Assembly: GCA_029204225.1 (NCBI GenBank)
Contig: MU832667.1
Span: 1-64,000, forward strand
Length of the DNA stretch: 64,000 bases
Direction of reading: 5' to 3'
Source of the DNA: Diphasiastrum complanatum
Lineage: Eukaryota; Streptophyta; Lycopodiopsida; Lycopodiales; Lycopodiaceae
Below are positions 1-11,502 of this stretch, one piece after another. The notes under the pieces are model-generated. The model worked only from the letters and a program-made list of their open reading frames with translations. It did not search any database and had not been told where the DNA came from. How positions within the stretch are numbered: position 1 is the stretch's first letter; every line of letters begins with the position of its first letter. The translations under genes were made by a program, and so were the position numbers.

Positions 1-2
1 GA

Positions 3-215
3 GAACTTGCCAACAATGAAGATTGGGCTGACCTTTCTGGAAAGATGTTCTTGTGCTGGGACAAGAATCATAGAACAAAGGCGTGGATTGAAGAGATTGT
101 CGAGTCATTTCGTTTTGACAGAGAGAAGCATATTTCAGTGAAGGCTACATTTATACAAGTTTCACCTTCTGATTCCATGCCATTGTTGATAGCGTTAAAT
201 AAAATCAACAACTAA
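3..215 (+). CDS. 3' part of an unrecognised gene or exon, open at the window edge
   Basis: An open frame enters from the left edge and runs 70 codons to TAA at 213-215. It reads as ordinary protein (WADLSGKMFLCWDK, then WIEEIVESFRFDREKH) with no low complexity. I do not recognise the family. It lies 1.1 kb upstream of the methyltransferase-like exons on the same strand and may belong to that gene, because in permuted amino-DNA methyltransferases the catalytic half precedes the SAM-binding half. No DPPY/SPPY motif is visible in this piece, so that link is inference. The true exon may end at a splice site before the TAA. Confidence 0.4.
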   Translation, partial: ELANNEDWADLSGKMFLCWDKNHRTKAWIEEIVESFRFDREKHISVKATFIQVSPSDSMPLLIALNKINN

Positions 216-653
216 GCAATGTTATGTAGTTCACTTTTTCGGCTAGCTACTTATGTTCCTTGTTTTTTATTCAATCTGTGTTAAGGCTGAATTTATTAAT
301 GTTTGATATTGTCTCGCCATGAATGCGTGTCTACTTGTAGATTGAATGAGGAAGCAGTGGTGAAGACAGAGTTGAAAGATGTGTTGTTCTCAGTGAGAAA
401 ATTGGGAGAGTGACGCATCATATTTTGAAAGTAAGTTCACAACATAAGAGTTGGCTCAAGTTCATATTAAGTAAGAGATCTGGAGAAGAGAAAGGGGATT
501 TTGCCATGGTACCCACTTACACGCTTTATGTTGGCAAAGATTGTGTATAATGTAAGTGCTTCTCTCGTCTCTGAAAAAAATTCCATCACTTTCATTGTTT
601 GTTTGAAAATTTCAAGATGCATAATGTATTGCTTTTTATGTATCCAAAATGAG
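216..653 (+). other. Probable introns and small exons between coding segments
   Basis: The stretch contains two short exon-like open segments. One runs from about 353 to 440; it ends with codons for GRVTHHILK and a strong GTAAGT donor at 441. The other covers roughly 453-537 and reads WLKFILSKRSGEEKGDFAM. Both lie on the plus strand between larger coding segments and look like exons of the same gene, but their acceptors are ambiguous. The rest is T-rich, intron-like sequence. Confidence 0.3.
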
Positions 654-1157
654 ATTCAGCGGGAGGTTGATGAGCTATTGAGTAAGACGACAGACACATC
701 AACTCAACCAAAACATCAGGCCGATGTTGAATTGCGTATAAGAAAAAAATATGGCAATCGAATGAGTAAATTATTGGGTGTCGTGGATCCCAAAAATGGA
801 GATTTGTGGTTTAGAATGATAACCACAAAAGCTTTGGAAGAAAAGGGATTCTCATTGGGTTTGGAGAAATTGAATGCTTTGCGTTTGGCAGATGTCTCTA
901 ATGAGACCAGGTGTCAGTGGCTCAAAAACTGGTTGGGAGGACCTGTCTGTCCTTGGTGGATAGACTTCGAGGAGGGAGAATGTCCTCCCTCGGAAAAAAC
1001 ACAATACCAGCTGCATGAGAAAGGACGTTTGGTAGTGGATGATGATGATGATGCAGCAGCGACAGAAATGGCACTGAGGTCCTTCCTTACTGCTGCTCTC
1101 GAGAAGCCTCAGGTTGTAGAGAAGAAGAGCAAGAAGAAAGTTGATGATGCTATGTAG
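654..1157 (+). CDS. Unrecognised basic/acidic-tailed protein exon
   Basis: The open frame continues from an acceptor-like AG at 652-653 to TAG at 1155-1157 (167 codons). The same frame is open further upstream through intron-like, T-rich sequence, so I start at the AG. Visible features are a charged N-terminal helix (IQREVDELLS), a Trp-rich middle (CQWLKNWLGGPVCPWWIDFE), an acidic run of five Asp and a lysine-rich end (KKSKKKVDDAM) that could act in nuclear targeting. I cannot name a family. The position suggests it belongs with the methyltransferase-like exons just downstream, either as an upstream exon or as the end of a separate transcript. Confidence 0.45.
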   Translation: MQREVDELLSKTTDTSTQPKHQADVELRIRKKYGNRMSKLLGVVDPKNGDLWFRMITTKALEEKGFSLGLEKLNALRLADVSNETRCQWLKNWLGGPVCPWWIDFEEGECPPSEKTQYQLHEKGRLVVDDDDDAAATEMALRSFLTAALEKPQVVEKKSKKKVDDAM

Positions 1158-1284
1158 CCTATAGACGTATTCACAACAACCTTTTAACTTTGCTCCCTCT
1201 TCGTGTTTTCTTTTTAATTAATTATTGTTTGCTTTAAATCTTATTCCATTTATAATTCAAATGAGTTTTTGTTTCTATGTACAG

Positions 1285-2220
1285 GATACCATGCCTTACA
1301 CGCCTGCTAAAAGAAGACGTGAGGAGTATGAGTACATGAAAGTGGACATGGTAGGTGTTAACACCAAGTTAACATCTACTATTGAGGTCATTGTGGGTGA
1401 TGTAAACATGGTAAGGGAAGGATTATCTCATGGGAACAATCTACAAGAATATCAGGCCATGAAATGCTTCACATGCAATGCTTGCATATTTATGAAAATT
1501 AATGCACTATAACTTGGATCTTCTTCGATACATATAGTTTCATAGTCATAAATTTGCTTGGAAGTATGTAAGTATGTGACTATTTTAAGTATAATTTCAT
1601 AGTTATAAATTTGTTTGGAAGATCTATTTATGTAAGTAGTGTTGTCGTTATTTGCAGATGCACTTTATGGATGTATACCTTCTCTCGAGAAAAGGGTCCA
1701 TGCCCTTAATTGACCGAAATTGGTCAAAATATTTTGATACCGGCTTGCTGGATGTGGATAATGATATTTGGACACACTATTTGCCACATTCAGAGTGGTC
1801 TAAAGACACAAGGAACAATAGGCCAATACGAGGTAGTTCTAAAAAAAGTGAATATTTCATGTTATTCTTGCTTTCCGCATTCTGCCCCAAGGGTGGTGTG
1901 GCGTTGGACCTACATGTAGGTGTAGGTACCTCGGTCCTTGCTGCTCGAAAGGCTGGTGTCCACCTTTTTGGTATGGACAACGATGAAGAATACATAAGTT
2001 GGTCGAAAGAGAATAGAGGTGAGACTTGATTGTCAAAAGAAAGTGGGAAAATGTTTAGGTGCGTTGTTTTTTGCTTCAGAAATTAGCTGTGTAATGGTTC
2101 TTTTTGTCTTGTGTAGTCATGGAGGCAAGCGTGGCTGTACCAGGTCTGTCAACAGAAGAACCTATCATGTTACCTGAGTTTGGGTCCGAGGCATTTGAGT
2201 TGGGCTCTTCTGGATGCTAG
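1285..2220 (+). CDS. Permuted N4/N6 amino-DNA methyltransferase-like domain, three-exon model
   Basis: The model has exons at 1285-1410 (acceptor ACAG, donor GTAAGG), 1658-2018 (acceptor TTGCAG, donor AG|GTGAGA) and 2117-2220 (acceptor TGTAG, stop TAG at 2218-2220); phases are compatible. The first exon holds a basic patch (AKRRREEYEY). The second reads RPIRGSSKKSEYF, then ALDLHVGVGTSVLAARKAG and FGMDNDEEYI. This matches the order of the C-terminal half of permuted (beta-class) amino-methyltransferases, where the SAM-binding motif I (usually DPFxGSGTT) follows the catalytic region and is followed by an acidic motif II. Motif I here is DLHVGVGTS, a divergent form. The catalytic (D/S)PP(Y/W) motif is not in this segment. 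Enzyme activity therefore cannot be claimed; a structural or degenerate relative is equally possible. Confidence 0.5.
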
Positions 2221-2318
2221 TTAGTATGTCCATTTGGCTGTTAGAAATTGGATTTGTTAACATTTTGGTTTATGTGACATTTAAATGACTTAGTGATTTG
2301 CCATGCTATGCTGAATCA

Positions 2319-2435
2319 ATGGCCAAGGTGATGGAGGCGATGCATGACGAGGCCCCAGGTGCCATTGTTCAGAGGCCTCGACGAAAGTGTTTTTTTGTTG
2401 ATGACGAGGCTGTGGATGTCTCTGACGACGACTAG
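2319..2435 (+). CDS. Small acidic-tailed ORF, possible alternative last exon
   Basis: A 38-codon frame starts at ATG 2319 and ends with three Asp codons before TAG at 2433-2435. It contains a basic cluster (QRPRRKCFFVDDE). It lies about 100 bp after the methyltransferase-like stop and could be an alternative 3' exon of that gene. Support is weak: no partner splice site was fixed, and short frames of this size occur by chance. Confidence 0.2.
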   Translation: MAKVMEAMHDEAPGAIVQRPRRKCFFVDDEAVDVSDDD

Positions 2436-3660
2436 TTCGTACTAGTCAATTCCTTGCTACGTTCGTAGCACATTTGATAGATATTTTTTGCATCTTGGAA
2501 TGCACTAGTTGTATTGTGAAAACTGTACTTGTCTATGAATTATAGGAAATAACTTTGCATCTCCATTAATGCTCGTAAACAATAATTTTTGTGACCTTAT
2601 GAAAAAAACTTCTAGCTTGTAATGTAGAGTTTTTTTTTTCCCAAATTAGCCTAAAATAAATTGTAGGGCTGATTTTTATTCATTGAGTATTTTTGCTTCA
2701 ACTTCTAAGAGAGCATATCTGTATTCAATAGACAGATTTTTGGAACAGCCGTCTACACTATGGCAGAAAACTCAACAACATTTATGACAAAGTCTTGTTA
2801 GAAGGGCCAGCAAAATATTGTTCAAAAGAGCAAAAATTTCTACATTTTTTGCAAAATATAAAATTCCACATAACTTTCATTTTGAAGTGACCATTAAACA
2901 TCTACTAAAAGCCCAATAGTATGAGAATACATCAAACAGTTCCTAGAAATGAAATAACCATGTACAATAAAGCAGGGGTTTATTGAATTCATATGAGTTT
3001 CCATAACCCACTTTGAGAATACCAACCTAGCAGGCATTTTAGTTACAACAAAAGTATTACAATAATTTGCCATATAGCCAACTATTCTATCTAATCATAA
3101 GAGGACAAATCAGCTAGATAATGCGTTCAACAATGTCAACCCACTTAGTAAAATCAATCTAGAAAGCATTTTGGTTACAATAATAGTATAGCCCCAAATA
3201 CAGCCGACAACTTTATTTAATCATTAGAGTAGTAATCGATTCTGTCACAGTTTGAAGATTAGACAATTAGGTGGCAATTATAGAACTACAGCCCAAAATG
3301 CTTTTCCAAACAACAAACCACTCTATCTATTCATTACAAAACTACAATAGAAGACAAGATAATGCATTCAATACTAGCAGAAAATTGCGACAACAAGGCC
3401 TTTAGTTACACTACAAGTAGAACAGGCCATATTGCATTGCCATACAACTGCCAATTCATTCTAATAAAAAACAGTAGAAAAAAAACCTGTGGTAAAACTT
3501 TACCATCGTAGTAAAGGATTTGGGCCATTTGGACTCACTCCATGTGAAACCACCCTTGAAAAACTTTAAACAATCCATACAATTTGTAAAGCCAGTGCTA
3601 ATAAGATTTGGAACTAGTATTGATTTAGAGCAACAACAATAAAGAAACTGTCAAATAAAC
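2436..3660. other. AT-rich intergenic stretch, no gene seen
   Basis: About 1.2 kb of AT-rich sequence with many stops in all frames. It contains a diffuse, diverged internal repetition (recurring phrases of the type 'catttTagttacaa' and 'caactttatctaatcat'). No coding, RNA or transposon end is recognisable. Confidence 0.5.
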
Positions 3661-3677
3661 TTAATGCATGGATTAAA

Positions 3678-3766
3678 TTGGAAACCGTTGAGAGAGAGGA
3701 ACCGTTCCCACGGTTCTCACGGTTCCTCTCACGGCTCATGGTGAGTGTGAGAGAGAGAGGGAGAGC

Positions 3767-3857
<91 letters not shown>

Positions 3858-3954
3858 AGGCAGAGAGAACTGTGAGATGGCCTAAATGTGGTCCCTATGC
3901 GGGTGAAATGCGGTCCCTATGCGGGATGGAGGGGCCACAAACACCTCCACAACC

Positions 3955-4009
<55 letters not shown>

Positions 4010-4190
4010 ACTCACGGTTCTCAACGGTTCTCACGGTGAGTGAGAGAGAGAGAGGGAGAGCACCCGAGAGAGAAAGAGAGCATCGTGAGAACCGTGAGCG
4101 AGAGAGAGGGAGAACCGTGAGTGAGTGAGAGAGAGGAACCGTTAGAACCGTGAGTGAGAGAGAGGAACCGTGAGAACCGTGAGTAAGAGA
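3678..4190. repeat. Two (GA)n microsatellites with interspersed ACCGT(G/T)AGA motifs
   Basis: Near-perfect (GA)n runs lie at about 3771-3852 and 3957-4008. Around them the short motif GAACCGTGAG and its inverse GGTTCTCACGGTTC recur many times up to 4190, giving imperfect inverted repeats. Open frames here read only Arg-Glu or Ser-Leu and are artefacts of the repeat. Confidence 0.9.
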
Positions 4191-4619
4191 GGAGAGGCAC
4201 CTCTAGAATCACAATCTTCATATGAATTTTATTGCCAGAAGTTTGTGTGAGCACTCTTCTCACAATCCTGACAACCAATAAAAAACACACATAGCCCATG
4301 CACACTATGATGACATGTGCATCTGCCATTAGTTGTCCACATATACATCCCCCCAGAAACCAAATGACACGCCTGAATATTTTAGAAAATTTACCAACCA
4401 ATGGACACTAGTGCTACATGTGCTACATAAGGTTAAACTCAAGCTAGTTTTCATTGCTTGACATAATTCAAGTGGGAAAAGAATGTGAGACAAGTATCTT
4501 ATGAAGTGAAATGCAAGGAAACTTAAGAGGAAGAACAAGTGTGACAATTGTCCTCCTCATGTTTTTCTTTTAAAAGTGAAATGCGAGGCAAGAAAATCCT
4601 CATTCATTACTAATATTAT

Positions 4620-5324
4620 TATTATTGGGGATTCGAGACAAAGTATCCACCACAAACATGGACATGGGCTCCATAATACAATTTTATTATTATTTTTCTC
4701 AATTTTATACTCATAATGCACAATGCTTGCATTTCTCTTTCACCATCCAAGTTTTTCCTTCATGGATCGTCCTGCTCTATCTCTATCTGTCTTCCCCCAT
4801 CTCCCTTCCTACTACTACCTGCACATACACCCCTGCTTCTCTTTACCTTGTTTTCAAGCTTCTAGTGAATTGTGTGCTGCTTGGGCTCAAAGTTTTGCTA
4901 TGAAATGATGTTCTGGAGAGCAGAGGGGGCGTAGTTAAGCAAGGTCTTGAAGCAGATACTCTTAATATGTTGTTTTGGCTTTTTTGGATTGAAGGTACCT
5001 CCAGAGAGGTGCGTGAGCTTTAAGCTAGTGCAATTGAATCAATTGGATGTTCAGATGAATTAAAAGCTTCACCATTATTGCTGAGATTCTTCTTCCTTGA
5101 TCCTTGTCAGTCGTTTTCTCGATACTTCTTATGACCTTGCATCACATTTCCCTTTCCTTCGATTGCAAACCTCCTTCGATTGCAAACCTTGTTGAAGAGC
5201 CAGAGCTCCTAAAGTGTTATGAACCCGATTTTATGACATTAGAGCGTATATGTAAAACCTGAGGGATGATGATGAGTCCCTATTTGTGACAAGGTAGAAT
5301 GGTTGCGCTTCTAGGTAGATCGGG
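4620..5324 (+). promoter_or_regulatory. 5' region of the coiled-coil gene (promoter/leader)
   Basis: This stretch precedes the first coding exon. About 4710-5050 reappears, diverged, at about 56470-56945 upstream of the truncated duplicate of the gene; shared landmarks include TTTTGCTATGAAATGATG and GGAGAGCAGAGGGGGCGTAG. Keeping this segment upstream of both copies suggests it contains the promoter and/or a noncoding first exon. No TATA box or start site can be fixed by eye. The closest upstream ATG (5299) is out of frame with the main ORF. Confidence 0.45.
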
Positions 5325-6554
5325 ATGGAGATCAACGCAGATAATGAGACAACATTGAGTGATTTTAAAGAGCATAAGTTTGAACCTGCACCAGTTTTAT
5401 TGTGTGTGTCAGGCAGCACTGACAATGGGTCTGCAGAGAAGTTAAAAGCCGCATTGGCTGAGCTTGATTCTGAAAAGCAGGCTCGTAAAGAAGCTGAGAA
5501 AGCTAAAGAAGAGCTAGAATCTTCGTTTGCGCGCCTAGAATTGCTTTATCAACAAGCTATCAGGCAACGGGACGAAGCCTTAAGGCACAAGGATGAAGCT
5601 CTGAGGGTAAAGGATGATGTCACTCGTAAGCTTGCTAATGCAGTGGAGGCACGGGATGATGCATTCAAACAGAGGGATGAGATGCAATTGCAAAGAGATG
5701 ACATCCTGCGGCAAAAAGAGGAGGCTCTTAAAATTCGAGATACGTTGAAGGAAGAAATTGAGGCAGCCACTCGCTTGCTCGTTACTGCATCAGATAACAT
5801 TACCTCCATGGCGAGTGGGATTATGGCTTTCTCCGGAGGTCTTCCTACAACCACAAATTACACAGGAGTGACCGCTATTGCTTACGGGTTCACCAAAAGG
5901 GTAGAGGAGGTTGTAGGTGAGGTATTAAGGCAGTGTGAATCTGCACTTAAGGGGAGAAATGACATGCACAGCCAGATAGAGCAGCGGAATATTCAAATCG
6001 CTATTGAAGTGTCAGAGTTGGAAGCTACTATTTCCCATCTCAAAGAGGGAATGCGAAAAAAGGGCGATGAATGTGAGCGCTGGCAAATGCTAACGGCTGA
6101 GAAAGATAACCAAAGTTTAGAGATAGAGCGGGATTTGTTGAAGAAGTTAAATGTGATCACCAAAGATGCTGATTTGTCCACAAAGAGAATGGTTGATGCT
6201 GAAAGCAGGGCGAAACTGCTAGAACTTGAGCTACAAAAGCATAATGAGTTGTTTGTGAAGCAATTTCAGATGCTTTCCAAAGCTTCCGAAAGCCTTCTTC
6301 AATTTTCTCAGGTGATGCATTCTGATGGAAACATACAAGATACTTTTTCAATGCCATCATTGCAAGCACACGAAACAGAGAAAATGCATGAAGCTTGTCT
6401 AAGAGCTTGGCGGTCCATCTCTGATATGGCTGCAGCATTGACGATATCTTGGCAAGAGACTGAAGAAACGAGGCAGAAAGATAGGGAAGAGTTAGAGCGA
6501 AAAATGGAAAGACTAGCAGTTAAAGAGAGAGAAGTTACTGCCCTTTTTAGAAGC
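5325..6554 (+). CDS. First exon of a plant long coiled-coil (paramyosin-like) protein
   Basis: The frame opens at ATG 5325 and stays open to 6569; the model ends the exon at codon 410, where ...TALFRS meets a GTATTC donor (6555) in phase 0, the phase needed to join the downstream A exon. The protein is mostly charged heptad-type coiled coil, with a run of 7-residue repeats (QRDEALRHKDEALRVKDD). A conserved central block reads GGLPTTTNYTG...AYGFTKRVEEVVGEVLRQC...QRNIQIAIEVSELEATIS. That block is typical of a land-plant family of uncharacterised cytoplasmic coiled-coil proteins that I associate, from memory, with Arabidopsis At1g24560. The function is unknown; a scaffold or tether is inference. 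The small A, B and C exons downstream continue the coiled coil. Confidence 0.75.
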
Positions 6555-6938
6555 GTATTCAATTTGTAGGTTCCTTTGGTTAACTTTTTCATGTAAAGAT
6601 GAGGCATGCCATAGAAATTAATTTTCTTCATCAATGAAACTTTAAAGTTACTGTTCTTCGCGTTCTGTTTTGCCGCCCTACTCTTTGAGAACTCAAATTC
6701 AACAAGTAAATGCTCATATTGAAGGTGGTGACAAAGAGTTGTGCAGGAGTTTATGATCTAAAATTTGAAACTAGAGTTTGAAGTGGTGCCAGTTTAGAGC
6801 CTTTATGGTCACAAATTCATTTGAATGTGGACCATTTACCAATTTCTGGATTTTACATCATGTTCACAAAGTAACTATTGCTTTATGTTTTCAGATTGTG
6901 GAAGTCTTTGATGTGTTCCACCATTATGTCCTTTGCAG

Positions 6939-7873
6939 GCATCGGCTTTAGATATTGAGGTGAATGATCTGAGACAGAAAGTCTTGGAGCTTGAAAAGTC
7001 CTTGGCCAAAATAAGGTTAGTATGTGGAAATTAGAAAACTTCATTCTTCTTTGCTTTCTAAGCCTAGTTACAATGAATCTCGATCCAAAGGGTTCAGAAT
7101 CTTTTTGAATCTTTCCGATTTGTACGTTTTCAATCTTAGCATTCAATGCAATTTTTGGAAGCTAGGGAATGTGTGTGGGAAATTGTGCTAAAGACACATC
7201 ATCTTTGCTATGTTCTACCTGAATTGTATCCTTTTGATACTTTGCTAGATTCAAATTCTCCTAATTTTTCTCAAATTAGAAGATTCCTGCGGAAATTTTG
7301 ATTGGAAACTAGTGTCCTATGTTTCTAATGACTTTGAATCGTAATTCTTTGCCGCTTTCTAATCTGAATACCTATCGTGAAGTGAAGAATTTGTCAGACC
7401 CAGTTAATACTGAGTGGTCATCTAATAGAATTTAAAACCAATTCCCTCATAGTCTTAATGTACTTGATATCTTGGTCTGGTGGGCTTGTGTGCAGATCAG
7501 AAGGTGATAAGCTGAGGCTCTTATCAACTACTCAAGCCAAAGATTTGTCTGAGAAAGCTGCATCAGTTCAAGAACTTGAACAAAATGTAAGGCATACTCA
7601 CATGCAATGTACTCTATCAAACCTAACTTCTACAGACAAATACATATGTGTGGTGTTGATGGATAAACATCTTTACCAGATGATGAAATATTTAGATAAG
7701 GAAAACTCTGCAAGTTTAGTAGCTATGTGACCACCTGTTTTTTTATTTGTTCATATTGAGATCCTCTCAACACAAATATCAGCACTTCAAGTCGTCAGAT
7801 GGAAAGATGCTGCAAGAGACGAAGCTAGTGCTGGTATTGTTATTTTGAAGGAAGTTAAAAGTGCAATGAAGAG
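6939..7873 (+). CDS. Coiled-coil module 1 (exons A1, B1, damaged C1)
   Basis: A1 is 6939-7015 (acceptor TTGCAG, donor G|GTTAGT), B1 is 7496-7586 (acceptor GTGCAG, donor GTAAGG) and the C1 remnant is 7755-7873. A1 reads ASALDIEVNDLRQ..., with hydrophobics at 3/4 spacing; B1 ends QELEQN. C1 has lost its acceptor (TTCAT instead of an AG), has a one-base deletion near its end, and its donor is GC. Because a C exon starts and ends in phase 0, A1-B1 could splice straight to a later A exon without loss of frame. Module 1 is separated from module 2 by about 34 kb of transposon-filled DNA, so it contributes to the protein only if that whole block is removed as an intron. Confidence 0.6.
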
Positions 7874-8150
7874 GCACCGCTGAATCAATTTTAATATATA
7901 AAACACAAGTTCTTTCAAGCAATGAGCTTGAAATCTAGAAAACACTGTTTCTAGCTAGAACTGAGCTACTAATGACCTTAGCCCACTTCTAGAAGGCCCT
8001 GTACTGCCAATAATTGAACTGTCAAACAACGATTGGGCATTTTATTAAGGGCGATCGCAGTGGTTAGAGTGAATGTATAGCTGCTAGGAATGCTCCTGTC
8101 CCTAGATGTGTGGTTGCAAGGGTATGCCTCTGTCCAAATGCCTGTGGGGC
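7874..8150 (+). repeat. Inter-module spacer (intron) homologous to spacers of the 42-54 kb array
   Basis: The phrases AATATATAAAACACAAGT, TTTCTAGCTAGAACTGAG, CAATAATTGAACTGTCAAA and CATTTTATTAAGGGCG recur between modules throughout 43-54 kb. The copy here breaks off near 8150. The tail of the spacer appears again at about 42113-42265, so roughly 140 bp of it is present on both sides of the transposon block. Confidence 0.8.
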
Positions 8151-9767
8151 ATAGTTTGCCAGGGAACGGGAATGTTTTTGAGAACTTGGGAACTTGGGAA
8201 CGTCACGTCATTAAATATAAGTTTGAAATAGTGTTCAGTAAAATCGGAAAAGCATAAGAATGGAACCGACATTATTTCTCAAAAATGGGTATCTTAATAC
8301 TTTTGATGGTTTTTTATAATATCAGACATGAGGGTCCGGGCCGGAATGCCCGCGTCCGGCGTCCTGACCCGGACGCATCCGACCCCCGGACGTGGGGTTG
8401 GACGCGTCCAATTTTTTTTTTTAAACTAAATAACCTTAAAAAAAATTAAAAAAAAAAACGGAAGCGTCCGGACCCCGGTCGCACCCCTGGTCCATATTTT
8501 TTTTAAAAAGTTTTTTAAGTCTAAAAAAAAAAAAAAAAAAAACCGGTAATACTCTTCATAAAACCAAGAAGCTTAAAAAAAAGAAGGATTTTTTTAGATG
8601 ATTTTACTTTTGCTGCTTGGGAACGCATTTCCCACCCCTGGGAACGTGCCTAGGAACGCGTTCCCTCTGCTGCCGGAAAGCTTAGGAGGCTAGGTGTTTC
8701 TTTGTCTTATAAGGACAACCGTTACAGCATTCACGACAAGATAACATACTTTCAAGATGGTAGATCCGTACTACTGTCAGTGTATTATGAGTGATGCCAA
8801 AATTTGCCATACCCATATACAGTACAACTTGCACTTATAAAAGAATGCATATAGTCGTTACCAAATACTCAGACTCATAAAATACAGATTAACTGCCTTA
8901 TCCTACAAGTTTTTCTTAGTATCTTAACCAGTAGACTTTGTCTAGGAAGCACGCCAAAAAGAACCCTCCCCTACTGGCCCATCAAATTTCATATGGTAGC
9001 CTGCATCATATTCTCAAAGAGAGTACATCACATATATATAGATCCATGGACTCTTCTCTTACTTTGAGTTGACTTCTCCAAAAGCATTAGTGATTTCATT
9101 ATGTAATCTACTCAAAACGGGTGCAACTTTTTGGCAAATTAGTTTACTAGTTCTTCTCTAATCGACGACCTGAAGCCCATTTCACTTTCAGCTTTACACG
9201 TCAAAGCATCAACATTCAAACTGGTGGATGGTTATATAGAATCAATCTTATGTAGATGGATGTATTGTTAAATAAAATGAGAATCCATCTGGAACTTAGT
9301 ATGTTGATTGTATCGATGACTGCATCGTGACAGGGTATACACCAGTTAGTTTTCCAATTAGATTCTTTACTTTTCGTGTGTACCTTCAACCCCAGGTCCC
9401 ATGCCCCTTTAACCTTTTAAGTTCACTCCCCCATACACTTAGGTCAGTGCTTGGGAACCTATTTTCAGTTATCCTTAATAAGCATGCATTTTTTAAAGCT
9501 TCTCTGACTTTTGAATACTACTACTCATAAAAGAGCTTATATGCATATATAGAAAATTATCAATTTTCATGATGCCTTTCACTCGAGGTTTTTGATTTCT
9601 GGGTTATCTCTGTTCTTTTGCTGACAGAAGGCACAAGGGTTTTCAGCAGGAGTCATGAGCTTGAATGGCAGCATATTGCTATGCTTTGGTTAATTTCAAT
9701 ATGCTATAATATATAGTCTGAATCTCTGAAGTCGTTGACAGTTGTGATAGGAATTAAAGAGAGCAAA
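8150..9767. other. Non-coding stretch with a possible small DNA-transposon relic
   Basis: No gene is seen. At 8160 the sequence reads AGGGAACG and at about 8662-8669 its inverse CGTTCCCT, which could be ends of a roughly 510-bp non-autonomous element. Inside lies a GC-rich patch (8330-8500) with repeated GGACGC and CCGGACG words set in A/T homopolymers. No target duplication could be confirmed. From 8700 to 9767 the DNA is ordinary AT-rich sequence. Confidence 0.3.
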
Positions 9768-10246
9768 TGTTAGAGTCCAGTTACGACTCTATCATGACCT
9801 TGGCACGGCCGGTCACCAGAGGGCATGAGGCCAAGTATTGGCAAGGGCCGGTGATCGAGGAGGACATCTGTCCCAAGTTGGGACCGGTGCGTCACGAGTA
9901 GTGATCCGGTGTGGCCGCCTGACAAGTTGTCAGAGATGCGGTGTGTCTTGAACGTCGGGACCCTAGCCGTCAGTGACGAGATGCTAGCCGGCAAGTAGTC
10001 GGGGTGACCAAGAGGGTCACAGGTCTTTGGCGGGGCACGGGGGTGGTACCCTATGAGTCTCTCAGTATTCACAGGTCACAGGGGCTAGGCATGCCAAGTG
10101 GACTGATCACCCACAGGTGGATGCCATGTGCCAGTTGACGGGAATAGCAAGTAGAAGGACTCAAGGAGGGGGTGCCTATGGTTGGGAGGTTCATTCTACA
10201 CACCGGCTTCTAGGATTCACGAGTTTGGAGGGACTGGCTTGTGACA
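9768..10246 (+). repeat. Putative 5' LTR of the decayed gypsy element
   Basis: The segment begins TGTTAGAG and ends TGTGACA, so it has the TG...CA ends of an LTR. It is placed exactly two bases before a TGGTATCAGAGC primer site. It is GC-richer than its flanks. The length (479 bp) rests on these end signals only, since no second copy lies in the window. Confidence 0.55.
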
Positions 10247-11059
10247 ATTGGTATCAGAGCTTTGTTCTAGAGAGAGAGAACATCGTTCTAGAGAGAGAAA
10301 GTGTAGAAATTGTCAGATTTTGCTTGTTTTTGAAGGATTTTTGAGGGAGAAAATGTGGGAGACAGATTGGAGAAGAAAGGTGGGCCTCCAGCGCTGATCT
10401 ACACATCTTTTCAGAGTTGTTTCAACGATTTCTAGCAGGGAAAATTGGGCATACTTTGTTCCAATAGCTCCAGCGCATTTTCTCAGAAGGATTTTTGCTC
10501 ATAACTTTCTAGAACCCAGATCCTGATCAGATTTTGGAAGCATGTTCCTAGTATCCATAGCGATCCTATAGAGCCATCATACGCCGTGGAGCAAATTTGC
10601 CTCTGTTTCACCAAAAAGTCGGTTTCCAAGCAAAAAACAGGTCAGATTTTTGGATTGGACATAACTTTTCCGATTTATCTCCAATTTCTGCTGTTAAGGT
10701 TTCAGATCAGGCCTAGTAGGAGGGCGACCTACTGCCAATTGACCGTTCGTGAAAAGCTTTTGCCGTTTGGAAGAAATTCGACGTCAAACAGCCCGCTTTT
10801 TTCCTGTTTTTTTTGACTTTCAAGCGGATTTGGTGCCCAAAAACAGTTCTTTACCGACTTTTGTACCAGCGTAGGACGCAAGGGAAGTACTACCTGTCCT
10901 TTGCTTTGTGTTTTCCCCAGAGTTTTATTACTTTTCAGTTGCCTTTTGTCTCTTTCAGTTCTAATTGTCAATAAGCTGAACATTTCCTTTTTCCTGACTG
11001 TGTTTCAATAAGTGCAATTTCTAGCTCGATTCCGTGCTGTCTCTGTTTTTTGTTTCATA
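10247..11059 (+). other. Primer-binding site and untranslated leader of the decayed gypsy element
   Basis: The primer site TGGTATCAGAGC is at 10249-10260. The following 800 bp carry a (GAGAGA) rich start and no conserved frame, consistent with a retrotransposon leader before gag. Confidence 0.5.
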
Positions 11060-11502
11060 ATGGAAGATGATAGAGTTGATATTCCGCTCAGTCCACCCGT
11101 TGCTCTTCCATCACCACCACCCAGCCCTGTGCTTAGCCCTGACCGTAACCCGCCTATAATGGCTGCTAGTTCATCTGCTATTGTTTCCTCTTCCTGTGCA
11201 AGCTCGCATGGATAGTATGGAGAAGACCATCGCAGAGATGCGAGAGATGCTCTCCTCTGTAGTTGGTGGTTTTGCGTCTTCCTCGCAGCATACTCCGCCT
11301 TATCCTTATCTATTTCCGTCTTCTGCAGTTCGTCCTGTGTTACCTCCACTCTACCCAGAAGACAAAGATTTTAAGCTTACTCATTTCGCAGGAAATACTT
11401 CCCTGAAACTGATGTCGTAAACCAGTGGTTGCATCAGTGGGACGATTATTTTGATTTGAAGCCTCAACCGAGGAGGGTTGGCGAGTCCGCAAAGTTGCTT
11501 AC

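Noticed and set aside
3678-4130. Arg/Glu-rich and Ser/Leu-rich open frames
   Set aside because: They are translations of (GA)n and related simple repeats; no complex sequence or splice support.
5549-6634. Minus-strand frames opposite exon 1 of the coiled-coil gene
   Set aside because: They mirror biased codon content of the heptad repeats; the plus strand matches a known family and has matching splice phases.
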